DNA of 64,000 nucleotides from Oligoflexales bacterium (lineage in GTDB: Bacteria > Bdellovibrionota_B > Oligoflexia > Oligoflexales > JALZUQ01): contig JALZUO010000066.1 of the NCBI GenBank assembly GCA_023301565.1, forward strand, positions 39,373-103,372, read 5' to 3'. The notes beneath the pieces are model-generated. The model had not been told where the DNA came from, ran no database searches, and was given only the letters and a program-made list of their open reading frames with translations. A program made the translations under genes and the position numbers. This document shows, one piece after another, positions 1 to 8,918 of this stretch (within the stretch, counting starts at the first letter, position 1; each line of letters begins with the position of its first letter).

Positions 1-2
1 CA

Positions 3-305
3 AGTGCTACTTTTTCTAAAAAATACTTTGATAGAGACAAAGAGGAGGTCGCACGCATGTTGTTGGATCAATGTAAAGAATCCGTTTGTGCACTGCGCCC
101 AGATTCTGGTTGGGAACTAAAAGTTAACCGATTACACAGGTGGAGATACTCCAAGCCGAAACAAACAATCGAAATCCCTAAAAACACGTTTGAAAAACAA
201 GGTGTTTTCATAGCGGGAGATGCTCTTCGCGGTGGCCGCGTAGAAGGTGCTTACTTAAGCGGGCTTGAGGCGGCTGAGAGCGTTCTTCGGTTTTTGAATC
301 TATGA
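3..305 (+). CDS. FAD-dependent amine-oxidase/renalase-like oxidoreductase, C-terminal part only
   Basis: The frame is open from the left window edge, so this is the last 100 residues or so of a longer gene. An ATG at 57 is internal, not a likely start. The fragment has an H-x-WRY element near the middle and ends with GDALRGGRVEGAYLSG. In renalase-like and other amine-oxidase-fold flavoproteins, this kind of element closes the FAD site. The substrate cannot be read from this part. Its stop overlaps the next ATG as ATGA (302-305), so the two genes are very likely translationally coupled. The family call is inferred from the C-terminal motif alone. Confidence 0.7.
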   Translation, partial: SATFSKKYFDRDKEEVARMLLDQCKESVCALRPDSGWELKVNRLHRWRYSKPKQTIEIPKNTFEKQGVFIAGDALRGGRVEGAYLSGLEAAESVLRFLNL

Positions 306-1108
306 GCATTAAACTGGGCCTTATAGGTAACGACATTTCCTATAGTCTAAGCCCTAGGCTGCATCAGTATATGTGGAATCTACAGAAAAAAAGAAAAGTA
401 GATGCCTTTTTTGAACAAGATTTTGAATACTGCGTCCTCGACACTAAAAGCACGTTTTCTGCGAGCTTAGATTCCTTTTCTGGCTTACAGGTGACCCAGC
501 CATGGAAGCCTGTGTTGTCGGGGGTGTTTTCTGGCGCGCCTTTTGGTAATACTCTTTTTAAAAACAACGAATCAGGGTCTAGCTGGAAGCTTGAAGACAC
601 GGACCTGCCAGGGATGTATGCCGCTATGCTGCAGAAAAACCAGAATGTGCGTGATGCCAAATCTATATGCGTATTTGGCTTTGGCGGTCTGGCAAAAAAG
701 TTTTTACTTACCTGTAGAGATTCTTTTCCCCTGTTAGAACGAGTGCATGTTGTTGCTAGAAGAACAAAAGCTGCTCGCACGTGGTTAGAAGCCAAGGGTT
801 TGAACTTCGTAGAAGTAACCTCATGGGCCTCTGCAAAAAACAACTGTATTTATGAGCTTGTGCTTCAGCTCAGCAGTGCTCCGCACAACGGTGACCCTAT
901 GTCAGCCTTCGGCTCTGTTTTTTCACAAGCGGACTTGGTTTTTGATGCCTGTTACAGCCCGTGCATATCCTATGGACACGGGTCTTCTAACTTTGTCGGG
1001 GGCTTGCACATGCTTGTGGCGCAAGCGATAAAAGCCTGGAAGCTTTGGCATATTCCTACAGAGGGTTTAGATGTGAGCAGGGTTGTCGGCGAGCTTGAAT
1101 CCTCCTGA
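302..1108 (+). CDS. aroE: Shikimate dehydrogenase-like protein (divergent AroE)
   Basis: Shikimate dehydrogenase reduces 3-dehydroshikimate with NADPH in cytoplasmic aromatic amino-acid synthesis. This 268-residue protein has the usual AroE length. It keeps the N-terminal substrate element GNDISYSLSP (10-18), a QVTQPWK element (63-69) whose K69 matches the catalytic lysine, a DTD at 99-101 in place of the usual NTDG, a nucleotide loop GFGGLA (126-131), DACYSP near 215-220 and a GLHML...Q segment near the C terminus. Several canonical positions differ, such as QPWK for IPYK and DTDLPG for NTDG. It may be a fast-evolving AroE or an AroE-like paralogue. It is coupled by an ATGA overlap to an FAD oxidoreductase, which is unusual company for aroE. 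Confidence 0.75.
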   Translation: MSIKLGLIGNDISYSLSPRLHQYMWNLQKKRKVDAFFEQDFEYCVLDTKSTFSASLDSFSGLQVTQPWKPVLSGVFSGAPFGNTLFKNNESGSSWKLEDTDLPGMYAAMLQKNQNVRDAKSICVFGFGGLAKKFLLTCRDSFPLLERVHVVARRTKAARTWLEAKGLNFVEVTSWASAKNNCIYELVLQLSSAPHNGDPMSAFGSVFSQADLVFDACYSPCISYGHGSSNFVGGLHMLVAQAIKAWKLWHIPTEGLDVSRVVGELESS

Positions 1109-1315
1109 TTTTTTAGCTAGCTACTAAATTTATTAGCTTTATTCGGCTAATTTTGTGATCCTCCTTGGTCGCTTTTAAAAGAGAGGCATCTAAAATGTTA
1201 AAATAGTGATATCCCTGTCTTTGATGAGACTTGGTTCAGGCATTTTGAAATGCAGGTTGTAGACCAAGAAAAAAATATACACTGCAAAATAACTTCCAAA
1301 AAGAGACTCTCTACT

Positions 1316-2887
1316 ATGTTTCTTCCTAAGAAAACAACCTACATCCTTTTGTACCTTAATCTTTTGTGGCCCTCAGTCGGTTATTCAGCCGCCCCTATCT
1401 CCTGCATGGGTCTGGTAGCTGCTTTAAGTGGAGAGTGGCAAAGTGTTGAGATTGAAGTGCCAATCACAGAAGAACTTTTGCGAGACATCGATACGGTAGA
1501 CGGTACACTTTCTCCCTTGGTGGCGCAGGCTGGGCCAAATGCTAAGTCTTATTTGAGTGAGCACAAAAAGTTATTTCTTTTAGATAGACCGAAAATTGTT
1601 TGGAAAACATTAGCTTTTGAGGAGCAGCTTGCTTTTTTGAACGCTCTGCATGCAGATATTGATGTCGAGAGTTTTTTAAAAACAAGAAAAATAGAGGGAC
1701 TAACTTTCAAAAGGCAGGTCCGTGAAAACTCAAAAACTGTTGTTTTTGAGGACTATGTCGAATGGGGCTCTCCGTATGACGGGAAAAACACAGAGTTAGA
1801 AATCCACCTAAAGAGTTGGTCGAAGGACCCAGGTGTGGCTTTGAAGGCCGCGGAGGTTTATACGTTGAAAGTAGCTGGTGAGAAGCTACCAGTCCATTTT
1901 CAGCGGGTTACCCTAAATCCTCTGCTGCACCATCCAGGTGATATAGAGAAGGGGATCCATTCTATCCATTCTTTTATGACTCTTTATTCGCAGCTATCAA
2001 TGCTTTTAGAACTGTCGATAGTAAGTAAAGGGGGACACCTGAGAAAAAATATAAACGGTCCGGCTCTGCAATTTTCTCCGTTGAGCATAGGTACTTTAAT
2101 GTTTAAAACCAGGTTTTTAACAAGAAGACTACTGTATAAGGTTTTAGATAAGTATGATGAAGAAGTAATAAATTTTTCGAATGGTTTTGTATCGCTTAAG
2201 CTTCCTGGGTTTTATAAAAATAAGAACTTAGTTGGATTTGAGGTTAGAGTAGCAAACGATACGCGGTTTCCGGAACTGGAAAAATACATACGCTTTGCTG
2301 ATCAGAGGCTTGATGACCCGAGGTTTGGGTTCGAAGATGGTTTTTTTGATTTTTTTGAGAGAGAAAATCTGCCTCTTTTCAACGCTATAAAACTAGGAAG
2401 CGGAGGTTCGAAAGAAGTCCAAGAGATAATAGGTTGGGTCCTAATGACATCGCAGTCTGCTTATGCAGGAAAAGCCTTAGACTATTCTCCAGAATTTTTT
2501 ACGGATGGATCACGGGTTGACCCAGGACTGGTTATTCCTCTTTTGAGACGGAAGGATGAAGCGGACCTAAATGCAAAAGCAACAAAGTACTTCGAACACT
2601 TTGGCGAGCTGCAATACTTATTTACAAACTATAGAAGAAACTACCATCTGCGTGGTAGGTCAAAAGATTTAGGGGCGTTGGAGCTCGCTCAGGATAGGGC
2701 TGTTAAAAGGTTCGTGGACCTGGTCGATGCAGGGCATAGCCATATCTCCGCAGAGGCTGATAAAGAAGTGACAAGGTTAATGAGAGAGTTTCTTGTTTCA
2801 TCTGATCTTTTGCACGTGTTAGAAAAAGACTTTGAAAATTCTGCAAACAGAGCTGCGTCTCGCTATCAATCTGAGCTTAAAGATTAA
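1316..2887 (+). CDS. Exported protein of unknown function (523 aa)
   Basis: I do not recognise this family. The frame is open from 1250, but the ATG at 1316 starts a good signal peptide: a basic MFLPKK, a hydrophobic stretch, and a likely cleavage after GYSA before APISC. I chose it for that reason, although no strong ribosome-binding site precedes it. The mature part is about 500 residues, mixed alpha/beta in character, without membrane segments, clear repeats or an obvious catalytic motif. It stands alone, about 200 bp after the aroE-like gene, and ends at a bidirectional terminator shared with the convergent carboxypeptidase. Confidence 0.6.
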   Translation: MFLPKKTTYILLYLNLLWPSVGYSAAPISCMGLVAALSGEWQSVEIEVPITEELLRDIDTVDGTLSPLVAQAGPNAKSYLSEHKKLFLLDRPKIVWKTLAFEEQLAFLNALHADIDVESFLKTRKIEGLTFKRQVRENSKTVVFEDYVEWGSPYDGKNTELEIHLKSWSKDPGVALKAAEVYTLKVAGEKLPVHFQRVTLNPLLHHPGDIEKGIHSIHSFMTLYSQLSMLLELSIVSKGGHLRKNINGPALQFSPLSIGTLMFKTRFLTRRLLYKVLDKYDEEVINFSNGFVSLKLPGFYKNKNLVGFEVRVANDTRFPELEKYIRFADQRLDDPRFGFEDGFFDFFERENLPLFNAIKLGSGGSKEVQEIIGWVLMTSQSAYAGKALDYSPEFFTDGSRVDPGLVIPLLRRKDEADLNAKATKYFEHFGELQYLFTNYRRNYHLRGRSKDLGALELAQDRAVKRFVDLVDAGHSHISAEADKEVTRLMREFLVSSDLLHVLEKDFENSANRAASRYQSELKD

Positions 2888-2910
2888 ATCAGTGTGTTTT
2901 TTAAAAGAAA

Positions 2911-2941
2911 AAAGCTTCCCTCAATATCTGAGGAAAGCTTT
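2911..2941. terminator. Bidirectional intrinsic terminator
   Basis: A 13-bp stem with one G-U pair (2911-2923 with 2929-2941) encloses a 5-nt loop. It has an A-rich run on the left and a T-rich run on the right (TTTCGTTTTTTT from about 2949). It lies between two convergent genes and can serve both. Confidence 0.85.
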
Positions 2942-2975
2942 GATTAGATTTCGTTTTTTTAAGCTTGGCGCTAAG

Positions 2976-4421
2976 CTAGAGCTGAAGCTCAACCCTGTCA
3001 CCGCCAACGGTGATTTCTTTTACAACGTCGTCTTGGCCAGGAACCTTGATGGTTACTTCGTACATACCCGGATCGACTACTGCATGGAAGCTCCCGTCTG
3101 CTTTGACTAGGAAAGTGTCTTTGAACTCGTTGTCTCCTAGGCTTTCGACTGTCACCCGCGCATCTGTGACCTTCTCGCCGATTTCAGCTGCGTCTAGGTA
3201 GCCTCTAATGCTGCTGGTTTCAAGCCGGTCCAATAGGTACTTCCAACCTGGACGCTGTTTTTCGACGGTTTCATCACGCATCGACCATGGTGGGTGAAAA
3301 CCAGTGCTTGTCGAGTTTACTTCTACTACAAAAGCTATGGTTCTATAGTCTTGGTACATCCACGAAGCATCGTCACCGTCTACAGAGTATAGGAGTTCCC
3401 AGCCAGTACCTGGAGTGTATGTGCCACTGCCGTCGTCTGTAACAAGCTTGGATGCAAGAGTTTCAGCAACGCCTACAACTAGCTCTTTGTTTTCTGGAAA
3501 CTCGTCTTCACAGCCATAAGGGTAAATGACTAGTTCACTGTATGAGTGATATGAAATATCAAACACAGGTAGAACACGCCCCACAAGACTCATCATGGTT
3601 TTGGTTTCAGGCTCAGATGCCGCTTCTGGACCCCGGTATGTTTGCGACCATTTAAAACCAGATGATCCGCTGCAAGCACCCCATTGGTACGGGTAGTTCC
3701 TGTTGAGGTCAACACCAAAACCACCACGGGCATTTTTTCTCCACATTTTGTTACCATTCCAAACCTTGTTGGATCCATCGGGGTTTACCTGCGGTACAAG
3801 GTAGATTTGGTTTCTGTTTACCCATTTTTGTACTTCTTCATCGTCGTCGTACCCGTTTAGAAGCTGTTCTGCAATGTCAATGATGACTTCAGGGGTTATG
3901 ATTTCACGCGCATGGTGCATTGCGTTGAATAGAACCGCTGGCTCGTCTGCTTCTTCTTCAGTTGGGTTGTCACTAATTTTTAGTGCCCAGATATCTCGTC
4001 CTTCAATAGATTTACCGACTGACTCCAAAGTGGTGATCTCAGGAAAGTCTTTTGCAAACTTTGCAAAAATCACATCGATTTCTTCTGGAGACTTAAATTC
4101 AGAATCTACCGTCGGTTCCATGCGGCCAAAGTTAGAGGTCATCTCAAATTCCAAACCGTTTTTTCTTAACAGTTCAATTTGATCGAGATCATCTGTGATG
4201 ATCTCTACAAGTTTTTCTTTGATGTTAATACCGGCAAGATCTAAGCCCATGCTTTGAACTGTAGAGAGACCTTTTTTAAAGTCTTTAAAGTGCAGTTTTA
4301 CAACATAGCCGTTTCCACCGTGTCCCATTGCGAGCGTGCTCGTTAAAAGCATGCCTAAGCCTAGCCAAATTCCTATTAGCCCAGGAAAATTTAGCTTGAG
4401 ATGCCTGTTTAGTAGTGTCAT
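2976..4421 (-). CDS. Secreted zinc carboxypeptidase, peptidase family M14
   Basis: M14 enzymes remove C-terminal residues from peptides with a single zinc ion. All core residues can be seen: H170 and E173 in HHARE, NPDG at 213-216, N240 and R241 in DLNRN, the third zinc ligand H292 in YHSYS, and catalytic glutamate E367 in VVEVNS. A hydrophobic N-terminal segment (about 13-32) ending AMGHG indicates export. Residues of roughly 40-105 look like a propeptide. The last 75 or so residues resemble the small beta-sandwich seen at the C terminus of many bacterial M14 enzymes. A strong AAGGAGGGAGA precedes the ATG. The gene is divergent from queG. It probably digests peptides outside the cytoplasm; the substrate is unknown. 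Confidence 0.93.
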   Translation of the reverse strand: MTLLNRHLKLNFPGLIGIWLGLGMLLTSTLAMGHGGNGYVVKLHFKDFKKGLSTVQSMGLDLAGINIKEKLVEIITDDLDQIELLRKNGLEFEMTSNFGRMEPTVDSEFKSPEEIDVIFAKFAKDFPEITTLESVGKSIEGRDIWALKISDNPTEEEADEPAVLFNAMHHAREIITPEVIIDIAEQLLNGYDDDEEVQKWVNRNQIYLVPQVNPDGSNKVWNGNKMWRKNARGGFGVDLNRNYPYQWGACSGSSGFKWSQTYRGPEAASEPETKTMMSLVGRVLPVFDISYHSYSELVIYPYGCEDEFPENKELVVGVAETLASKLVTDDGSGTYTPGTGWELLYSVDGDDASWMYQDYRTIAFVVEVNSTSTGFHPPWSMRDETVEKQRPGWKYLLDRLETSSIRGYLDAAEIGEKVTDARVTVESLGDNEFKDTFLVKADGSFHAVVDPGMYEVTIKVPGQDDVVKEITVGGDRVELQL

Positions 4422-4480
4422 GTTCTCCCTCCTTGGAGTTGTTGAGTGTTTAGGTTTTGCCTTAGCTTATATTTTGGCTG

Positions 4481-4490
4481 ATTGGCCAAT
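4481..4490. promoter_or_regulatory. Short perfect palindrome between divergent genes
   Basis: ATTGGCCAAT is a perfect 10-bp palindrome within a wider AT-rich imperfect inverted repeat (TGATT...AATCA). It lies in the 139-bp divergent intergenic region between the M14 carboxypeptidase and queG. It could be an operator for either gene, but this is only positional inference. Confidence 0.25.
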
Positions 4491-4560
4491 ATAATCAATG
4501 ATAATATACTGTATTTTCAGGAATTTATAAAAACCTTAGAGAGATTTTGGGATTTTTAAA

Positions 4561-5715
4561 ATGGAATGGTCACAGCTAAAACCTTTGGTTGATGAACAGC
4601 TTGAGACCCACGGTCTTTGTTTTTTGGGGCTAGCCAAGCCAAACCAGCCCGAAGCACTCGCCCATTATAAAAAATGGCTTTCTGAGGGTCGCCACGCCGA
4701 AATGAGTTATTTAGAAACAGGGGTTTTGCCGCGTGAAGATCCATCCCTGGTTCATCCAGGCTCTGAATTTGTGCTGTTGGTTGGGTTTCGCTATGGGGCT
4801 CGTGAAAAACTCTTTGGTGAAAAACCCAGGGTTGCGCAGTATGCAAGGCTAAAAGACTACCACCGGTTTATGCGTAAAAAGTTAGATGCATTCGTAGATT
4901 GGTTTTCTACCACTGCTGAGCTAAAGGGCCAGCAGATTTCCTGCCGGCCGACAGTCGATAGCGCGCCTGTTTTAGAGCGCGCTATGGCCGCTAGTGCAGG
5001 CGCTGGTTTTGTCGGTAAGAACACTTGCTATATACATCACTCATACGGAAGTTTTCTGTTGTTAGCAGAAGTTTTTGTCAGCGGTTTAAACTTAAAAAAA
5101 ATAGAAAATTTAAATCCGAGCGGTGGAGAAAGTGATTCAGCCGTAAAAGGCTGCGGAAGCTGCCGGCGCTGCCAGGTACATTGCCCGACTGGCGCCTTGG
5201 ACGAGGACTACCGTATTGACGCGCGTAAGTGTCTTGCCTATTGGTCTATTGAGCACAGAGGTCCAGTACCTGTTGAGTTTTGGAAGCACTTTGCAACGTT
5301 TGCTTTTGGCTGTGACATTTGCCAAAACGTTTGCCCAAAAAATAGGGGGGTAGATGAACGTTATGGTCTGCCCGCAACGAGTGAATATATAAAGGTTGGC
5401 TCTACCTTTGAGCTAGATAAGGTTCTTGCCATGGATCAAAAGGGCTATGTCGAGATGTTTGGCGGCACGCCCCTTACAAGAGCAAAGTTTGTTGGGCTTA
5501 AGCGAAACGCCATCATTGCTTCGGTAGCGCTGGCTTCTTCTCCTTCTGTTGCTTCCGCCGAAGCTGCTGTGCAAAGGCTTCAAGAAAAATGGAAAGAAGC
5601 TTATGGCGAACAGTGGGCTAGAGAGGACGACTCCAAGGAAACAATTGCAAAAACCCTAAAAGCAATACCCGAATACTTGTCACAGCACCGGGTAGATCGC
5701 TTAAAAATTCAGTGA
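4561..5715 (+). CDS. queG: Epoxyqueuosine reductase QueG
   Basis: QueG carries out the last step of queuosine synthesis, reducing epoxyqueuosine in tRNA with a cobalamin cofactor and two 4Fe-4S clusters. The 384-residue protein has CGSCRRCQVHCPTG (C198, C201, C204, C208) and CDICQNVCPK (C251, C254, C258), plus another cysteine at C224, giving the two-cluster pattern. The family element VDSAPVLERA with D133, the proposed general acid, is followed by AGFVGKNT. The length is normal. No other queuosine gene is in the window. It converges with the flavoprotein operon, with only 12 bp between stops. Confidence 0.95.
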   Translation: MEWSQLKPLVDEQLETHGLCFLGLAKPNQPEALAHYKKWLSEGRHAEMSYLETGVLPREDPSLVHPGSEFVLLVGFRYGAREKLFGEKPRVAQYARLKDYHRFMRKKLDAFVDWFSTTAELKGQQISCRPTVDSAPVLERAMAASAGAGFVGKNTCYIHHSYGSFLLLAEVFVSGLNLKKIENLNPSGGESDSAVKGCGSCRRCQVHCPTGALDEDYRIDARKCLAYWSIEHRGPVPVEFWKHFATFAFGCDICQNVCPKNRGVDERYGLPATSEYIKVGSTFELDKVLAMDQKGYVEMFGGTPLTRAKFVGLKRNAIIASVALASSPSVASAEAAVQRLQEKWKEAYGEQWAREDDSKETIAKTLKAIPEYLSQHRVDRLKIQ

Positions 5716-5727
5716 ACCTGTTTTATA

Positions 5728-7281
5728 CTATTTTATTTGACGCACTGCTTCGTTGACCGCTCTTAGCTGAAACATTCCGCCAGGATGACACCCTGCACCA
5801 CCTAAAAAGAGATTTTTTAGAGGAGAGCTTTGATCCGTGTGCTGCACAATTGGCCGCGCGATCATTTGATCAAGGCCCATTTCTCCGTGGAATATTTGTC
5901 CTTCGCTCAGTCCAAACCTGCTTTCTAGTGTCTGTGGGTCCATCACCACAGAGCTGACTAGGTGAGAATCTTGGTATGAGGTGAACCGAGAAAGGGTTTT
6001 TGTAACTGCTTGCAATAGCTGCTGGCGAGTCTCATCGCTCCACTTTTCGTCGAGCTCATAAGGTACGGAATGGACTCTAAGACTTACAGATTTTTGATCG
6101 GGGCCTAAAGTGAATTCTAACACTGGATTTTTTGCAAATTCCCCGTACTTTACTGGGTCAAATGCTTTTTCTACGTACTCTTGGCTCGGAGCAAACACAA
6201 TGTGCTTTCCAATGAATCGGTCGCTGAATTTTGGTGATAGTGCTGTATTAAGCTCTAAGCCGACCACTGCAGAGCAGCCACGCATGCGCATATTCTTTGT
6301 TTCTTGCGCTGTTCCAAAGTCCATGTTTCTGCTTCCAACACCTTTTAGAAGGGTTTTTTTCGTGTCTAGCGTAGAGATAAAGTTGCTAGCCTTCCAGCTG
6401 CCAGCAGAGGTTTGAACCTCGGTTGCAAGATGGTTCGAAGACACTATAGATTGCAGTTTTCCTGCTTTCACGATGGTGCCGCCTAAGTCTGTGAGGCGTT
6501 TTTCAAGAGCAGATACTAGCTCAGTCGAACCAAACCCGAACCCATGCTGCCGCCGGCAAAGCCAAAGTAAAAGGTTTGCAGAGGTTCCAGGTGAGTGTGG
6601 CGCAAGAAAATGCCCGCCTAAACTGGCAGCAGAAAGCCCGCCTTTGAGGATGTTTGCGTCGGCTAAACTTCCGAAGTGATCGCTAAGTAAATCTGCTTGC
6701 GGCATAGGTAGAGAGCGCAGTAGCTCCATCATCTTATCTTTGCCCATAAAGCGAAGCCTTGCAGCTTTGGTGGCAACAGACCAAATAAAGTTGAGATTGA
6801 GGTTTCGGGTGTTGGGCAGTTTTCCGCTAGCAAGCCGCTGGATAAAGGGGGAACACTCACTGATGAACGTGCAAAATTGCTCAAAACTTTGAACCATTTC
6901 TTTCGACCACTCGCCGGTCATCGCAGCTTGTGTGTCGGAGTTGTAGAGAAAGTAGGGGATGGACTTGTCTTCACCACAGAATTCAGTGGGCGCATCACCA
7001 ATTTTTTGGTCCCACTGCAGGGAGTCTTTGCCAAAACCAAGGCTTAGAAGCTCTGCTCGCGTCACTCCATGCATAGGTACAGGTAGCCCAGGCTGCGATG
7101 TGCCGCCAATTTTCCAGGACCCGTGGATACCGCCAATCGTGTCGCTATGTTCTAGGACTACGACTTTTTTATTTTTTTGCGCCAGTAGAACAGCAGCCGC
7201 TAGCCCCATGGGTTCACTGCCTAGCACGACGCAATCAACTTTGTGCTTACTATTTTGTGCTGTATTAGGGTTCGAAGCCAT
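5728..7281 (-). CDS. CrtI/PYROXD2-like FAD oxidoreductase paralogue with altered dinucleotide loop
   Basis: This is the third gene of a minus-strand operon. The 517-residue protein has an N-terminal Rossmann segment with beta strand, glycine loop and VVVLEH acidic end, and a C-terminal GGAGCHPGGMFQLRA element. That layout is typical of the phytoene-desaturase-like amine-oxidase superfamily. The glycine loop reads GSEPMG (21-26) where the family has GxGxxG, so the second glycine is a glutamate (E23). A strong AAGGAGAAGAA precedes the ATG, and the gap from the upstream gene is 26 bp. It resembles its neighbour at 7308-8918 in overall plan and probably arose by duplication. Its activity is unknown, and the loop change may affect FAD binding. 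Confidence 0.8.
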   Translation of the reverse strand: MASNPNTAQNSKHKVDCVVLGSEPMGLAAAVLLAQKNKKVVVLEHSDTIGGIHGSWKIGGTSQPGLPVPMHGVTRAELLSLGFGKDSLQWDQKIGDAPTEFCGEDKSIPYFLYNSDTQAAMTGEWSKEMVQSFEQFCTFISECSPFIQRLASGKLPNTRNLNLNFIWSVATKAARLRFMGKDKMMELLRSLPMPQADLLSDHFGSLADANILKGGLSAASLGGHFLAPHSPGTSANLLLWLCRRQHGFGFGSTELVSALEKRLTDLGGTIVKAGKLQSIVSSNHLATEVQTSAGSWKASNFISTLDTKKTLLKGVGSRNMDFGTAQETKNMRMRGCSAVVGLELNTALSPKFSDRFIGKHIVFAPSQEYVEKAFDPVKYGEFAKNPVLEFTLGPDQKSVSLRVHSVPYELDEKWSDETRQQLLQAVTKTLSRFTSYQDSHLVSSVVMDPQTLESRFGLSEGQIFHGEMGLDQMIARPIVQHTDQSSPLKNLFLGGAGCHPGGMFQLRAVNEAVRQIK

Positions 7282-7307
7282 ATTTCTTCTCCTTCGAGGT
7301 CAATTGA

Positions 7308-8918
7308 TTAAACGGCAGCACTGCGCAGCATGGTTTTTGCTGCCAGCTCTCCTGGTGCTCCCATGATTCCGCCGCCTGGGTGAGAGCCAGAGGCACACAT
7401 CCACAAGCCTTTAATCGGGGTTTTGTACTTTGCCCAGCCAGCTGTCGGTCGCAGGAATAAAAGCTGTTCTAGGCTAAGTTCGCCGTGAAAGATGTTTCCT
7501 TCAGTTAGCCCGTAGTCTTGCTCTAGGTCCCACGGGGTGAGAGCCTGAACATGTTCGATGCAATCACGAATATCTGGAGCAAACTCTTCAATTGTATCTA
7601 TTACGGTCTTAGCAAACTTGTCTCGCAGCTTTGGCCAGTGACTTGGACCTTCTTTTATATGGTAGGGAGCGTACTGCACAAAGCACGACATCACATGTTT
7701 TCCTGGAGGTGCAACGCTCGGATCTACCAGCGAGGGGATCACAATATTCAAGTAAGGTCTTTCCGAAAACTCACCGTACTTAGCCTGGTCATAAGCTTTT
7801 TCTAGGTAACGCACAGACGGTGCAATGGCTATGTCGCCGCGTAAATGCGCTGTTCCTTCGCGTCCGTCTTTGAACGTCGGAAGGCGGCTTAGTGCCATAT
7901 TTACCTTGCCGCTGCTGCCACGCATTCTAAACTGCTTAAGCCCTTCTGCAAAGTCTGGTTCTAAATTGTCTTCGCCGACAAACCCAAACAAGGTGCGGAA
8001 GGGATCACAACCACTGACCACACAGTCTGCTGCAATTTCATCGCCGTTTTCCAATACGACGCCTGTTGCTCGCCCGTTTTTCAAGTTGATTTTTTCGACG
8101 CCTGCATTCACATGGATTTCTGCACCGTGGGCAGCTGCAGCTCTTCCAATTGCATTAGACAAAGCTCCTGTGCCACCTTTGGCAAAGCCCCAAGAACGGA
8201 ATACACCGTCAATTTCACCCATGTAATGATGTAGCAAAACATATGCCGACCCAGGAGAGCGAACACCCAAGAAAGTACCGATGATGCCGCTTACCGACAT
8301 AGGTGCTTTAAGAGCGTCCGACTCAAAGTACTCACTCAAAAAGTCATAGGAGCTCATTGTAAGGAGCTTGTTGTGCATGTGGACAAAGTCAGGGCCAAAA
8401 TCACGAAACTGTTTTCCAAGTTTGAGTAGCTTCCAAAGCTCAGAGGGGTTGAACGAGGTTGGGTCTGGAGCTTTTTGGTCAATGATGTTTCGTGCAAACA
8501 TCGAGACACGCTGCATATCTAGAGCAAACTCAGGGTATTTTTCTGCGTCTTTTCTGCTAAACCTGCTGATTTCTCGCCGGCTTTTTTCACTGTCAGCCCA
8601 GCGGCATAAGCCTGGACCGTCGTGGTGCGGGCTATAAGAAGTCTCTAGAGGCAAAATTTCTAGCCCGTGTTTTGCAAGCTCTAGCTCGCGGATAATGTGA
8701 GGGCGAAACAAACTGATTACATACGAACAGACCGAAAAAGTGAACCCAGGGACGACTTCTTCACTTACGGCAGCTCCGCCCAGAAGGTGACGGCGTTCTA
8801 GTACCAGAACTTTTTTACCGGCTTTCGCCAGATAAGCTGCGCAGGTCAGCCCATTATGCCCAGCACCAATGACAATGGCATCATACTTTGACCGATAACT
8901 TTTAGCTTTTTGAATCAC
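7308..8918 (-). CDS. PYROXD2/CrtI-like FAD-dependent oxidoreductase
   Basis: The 536-residue protein has a textbook FAD loop GAGHNG (18-23), an acidic end at E41 and the RRHLLGGAA segment. It closes with an ASGSHPGGGIMGAPG element characteristic of phytoene-dehydrogenase-like (COG1233) flavoproteins. The start is GTG at 8918-8916, with AGGAGG eight bases upstream. The stop of the preceding gcvT-like gene overlaps it by one base (TAGTG), so the genes are coupled. Annotation as carotenoid desaturase would be over-reach: no other carotenoid gene is near, and the coupling is to a folate enzyme. A dehydrogenase acting on an amine or a small carbon skeleton is at least as likely. Confidence 0.85.
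   Translation of the reverse strand: MIQKAKSYRSKYDAIVIGAGHNGLTCAAYLAKAGKKVLVLERRHLLGGAAVSEEVVPGFTFSVCSYVISLFRPHIIRELELAKHGLEILPLETSYSPHHDGPGLCRWADSEKSRREISRFSRKDAEKYPEFALDMQRVSMFARNIIDQKAPDPTSFNPSELWKLLKLGKQFRDFGPDFVHMHNKLLTMSSYDFLSEYFESDALKAPMSVSGIIGTFLGVRSPGSAYVLLHHYMGEIDGVFRSWGFAKGGTGALSNAIGRAAAAHGAEIHVNAGVEKINLKNGRATGVVLENGDEIAADCVVSGCDPFRTLFGFVGEDNLEPDFAEGLKQFRMRGSSGKVNMALSRLPTFKDGREGTAHLRGDIAIAPSVRYLEKAYDQAKYGEFSERPYLNIVIPSLVDPSVAPPGKHVMSCFVQYAPYHIKEGPSHWPKLRDKFAKTVIDTIEEFAPDIRDCIEHVQALTPWDLEQDYGLTEGNIFHGELSLEQLLFLRPTAGWAKYKTPIKGLWMCASGSHPGGGIMGAPGELAAKTMLRSAAV

Noticed and set aside
364..843. 159-residue open frame on the minus strand inside the aroE-like gene
   Set aside because: It is antisense to a gene with clear motifs, and its translation has no plausible protein pattern. 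The same holds for the many other opposite-strand frames under real genes.
5728..8918. Carotenoid desaturase pair (CrtI-type)
   Set aside because: Sequence resembles the wider COG1233 group, no crtB, crtE or crtY is nearby, and the operon partner is a folate enzyme.
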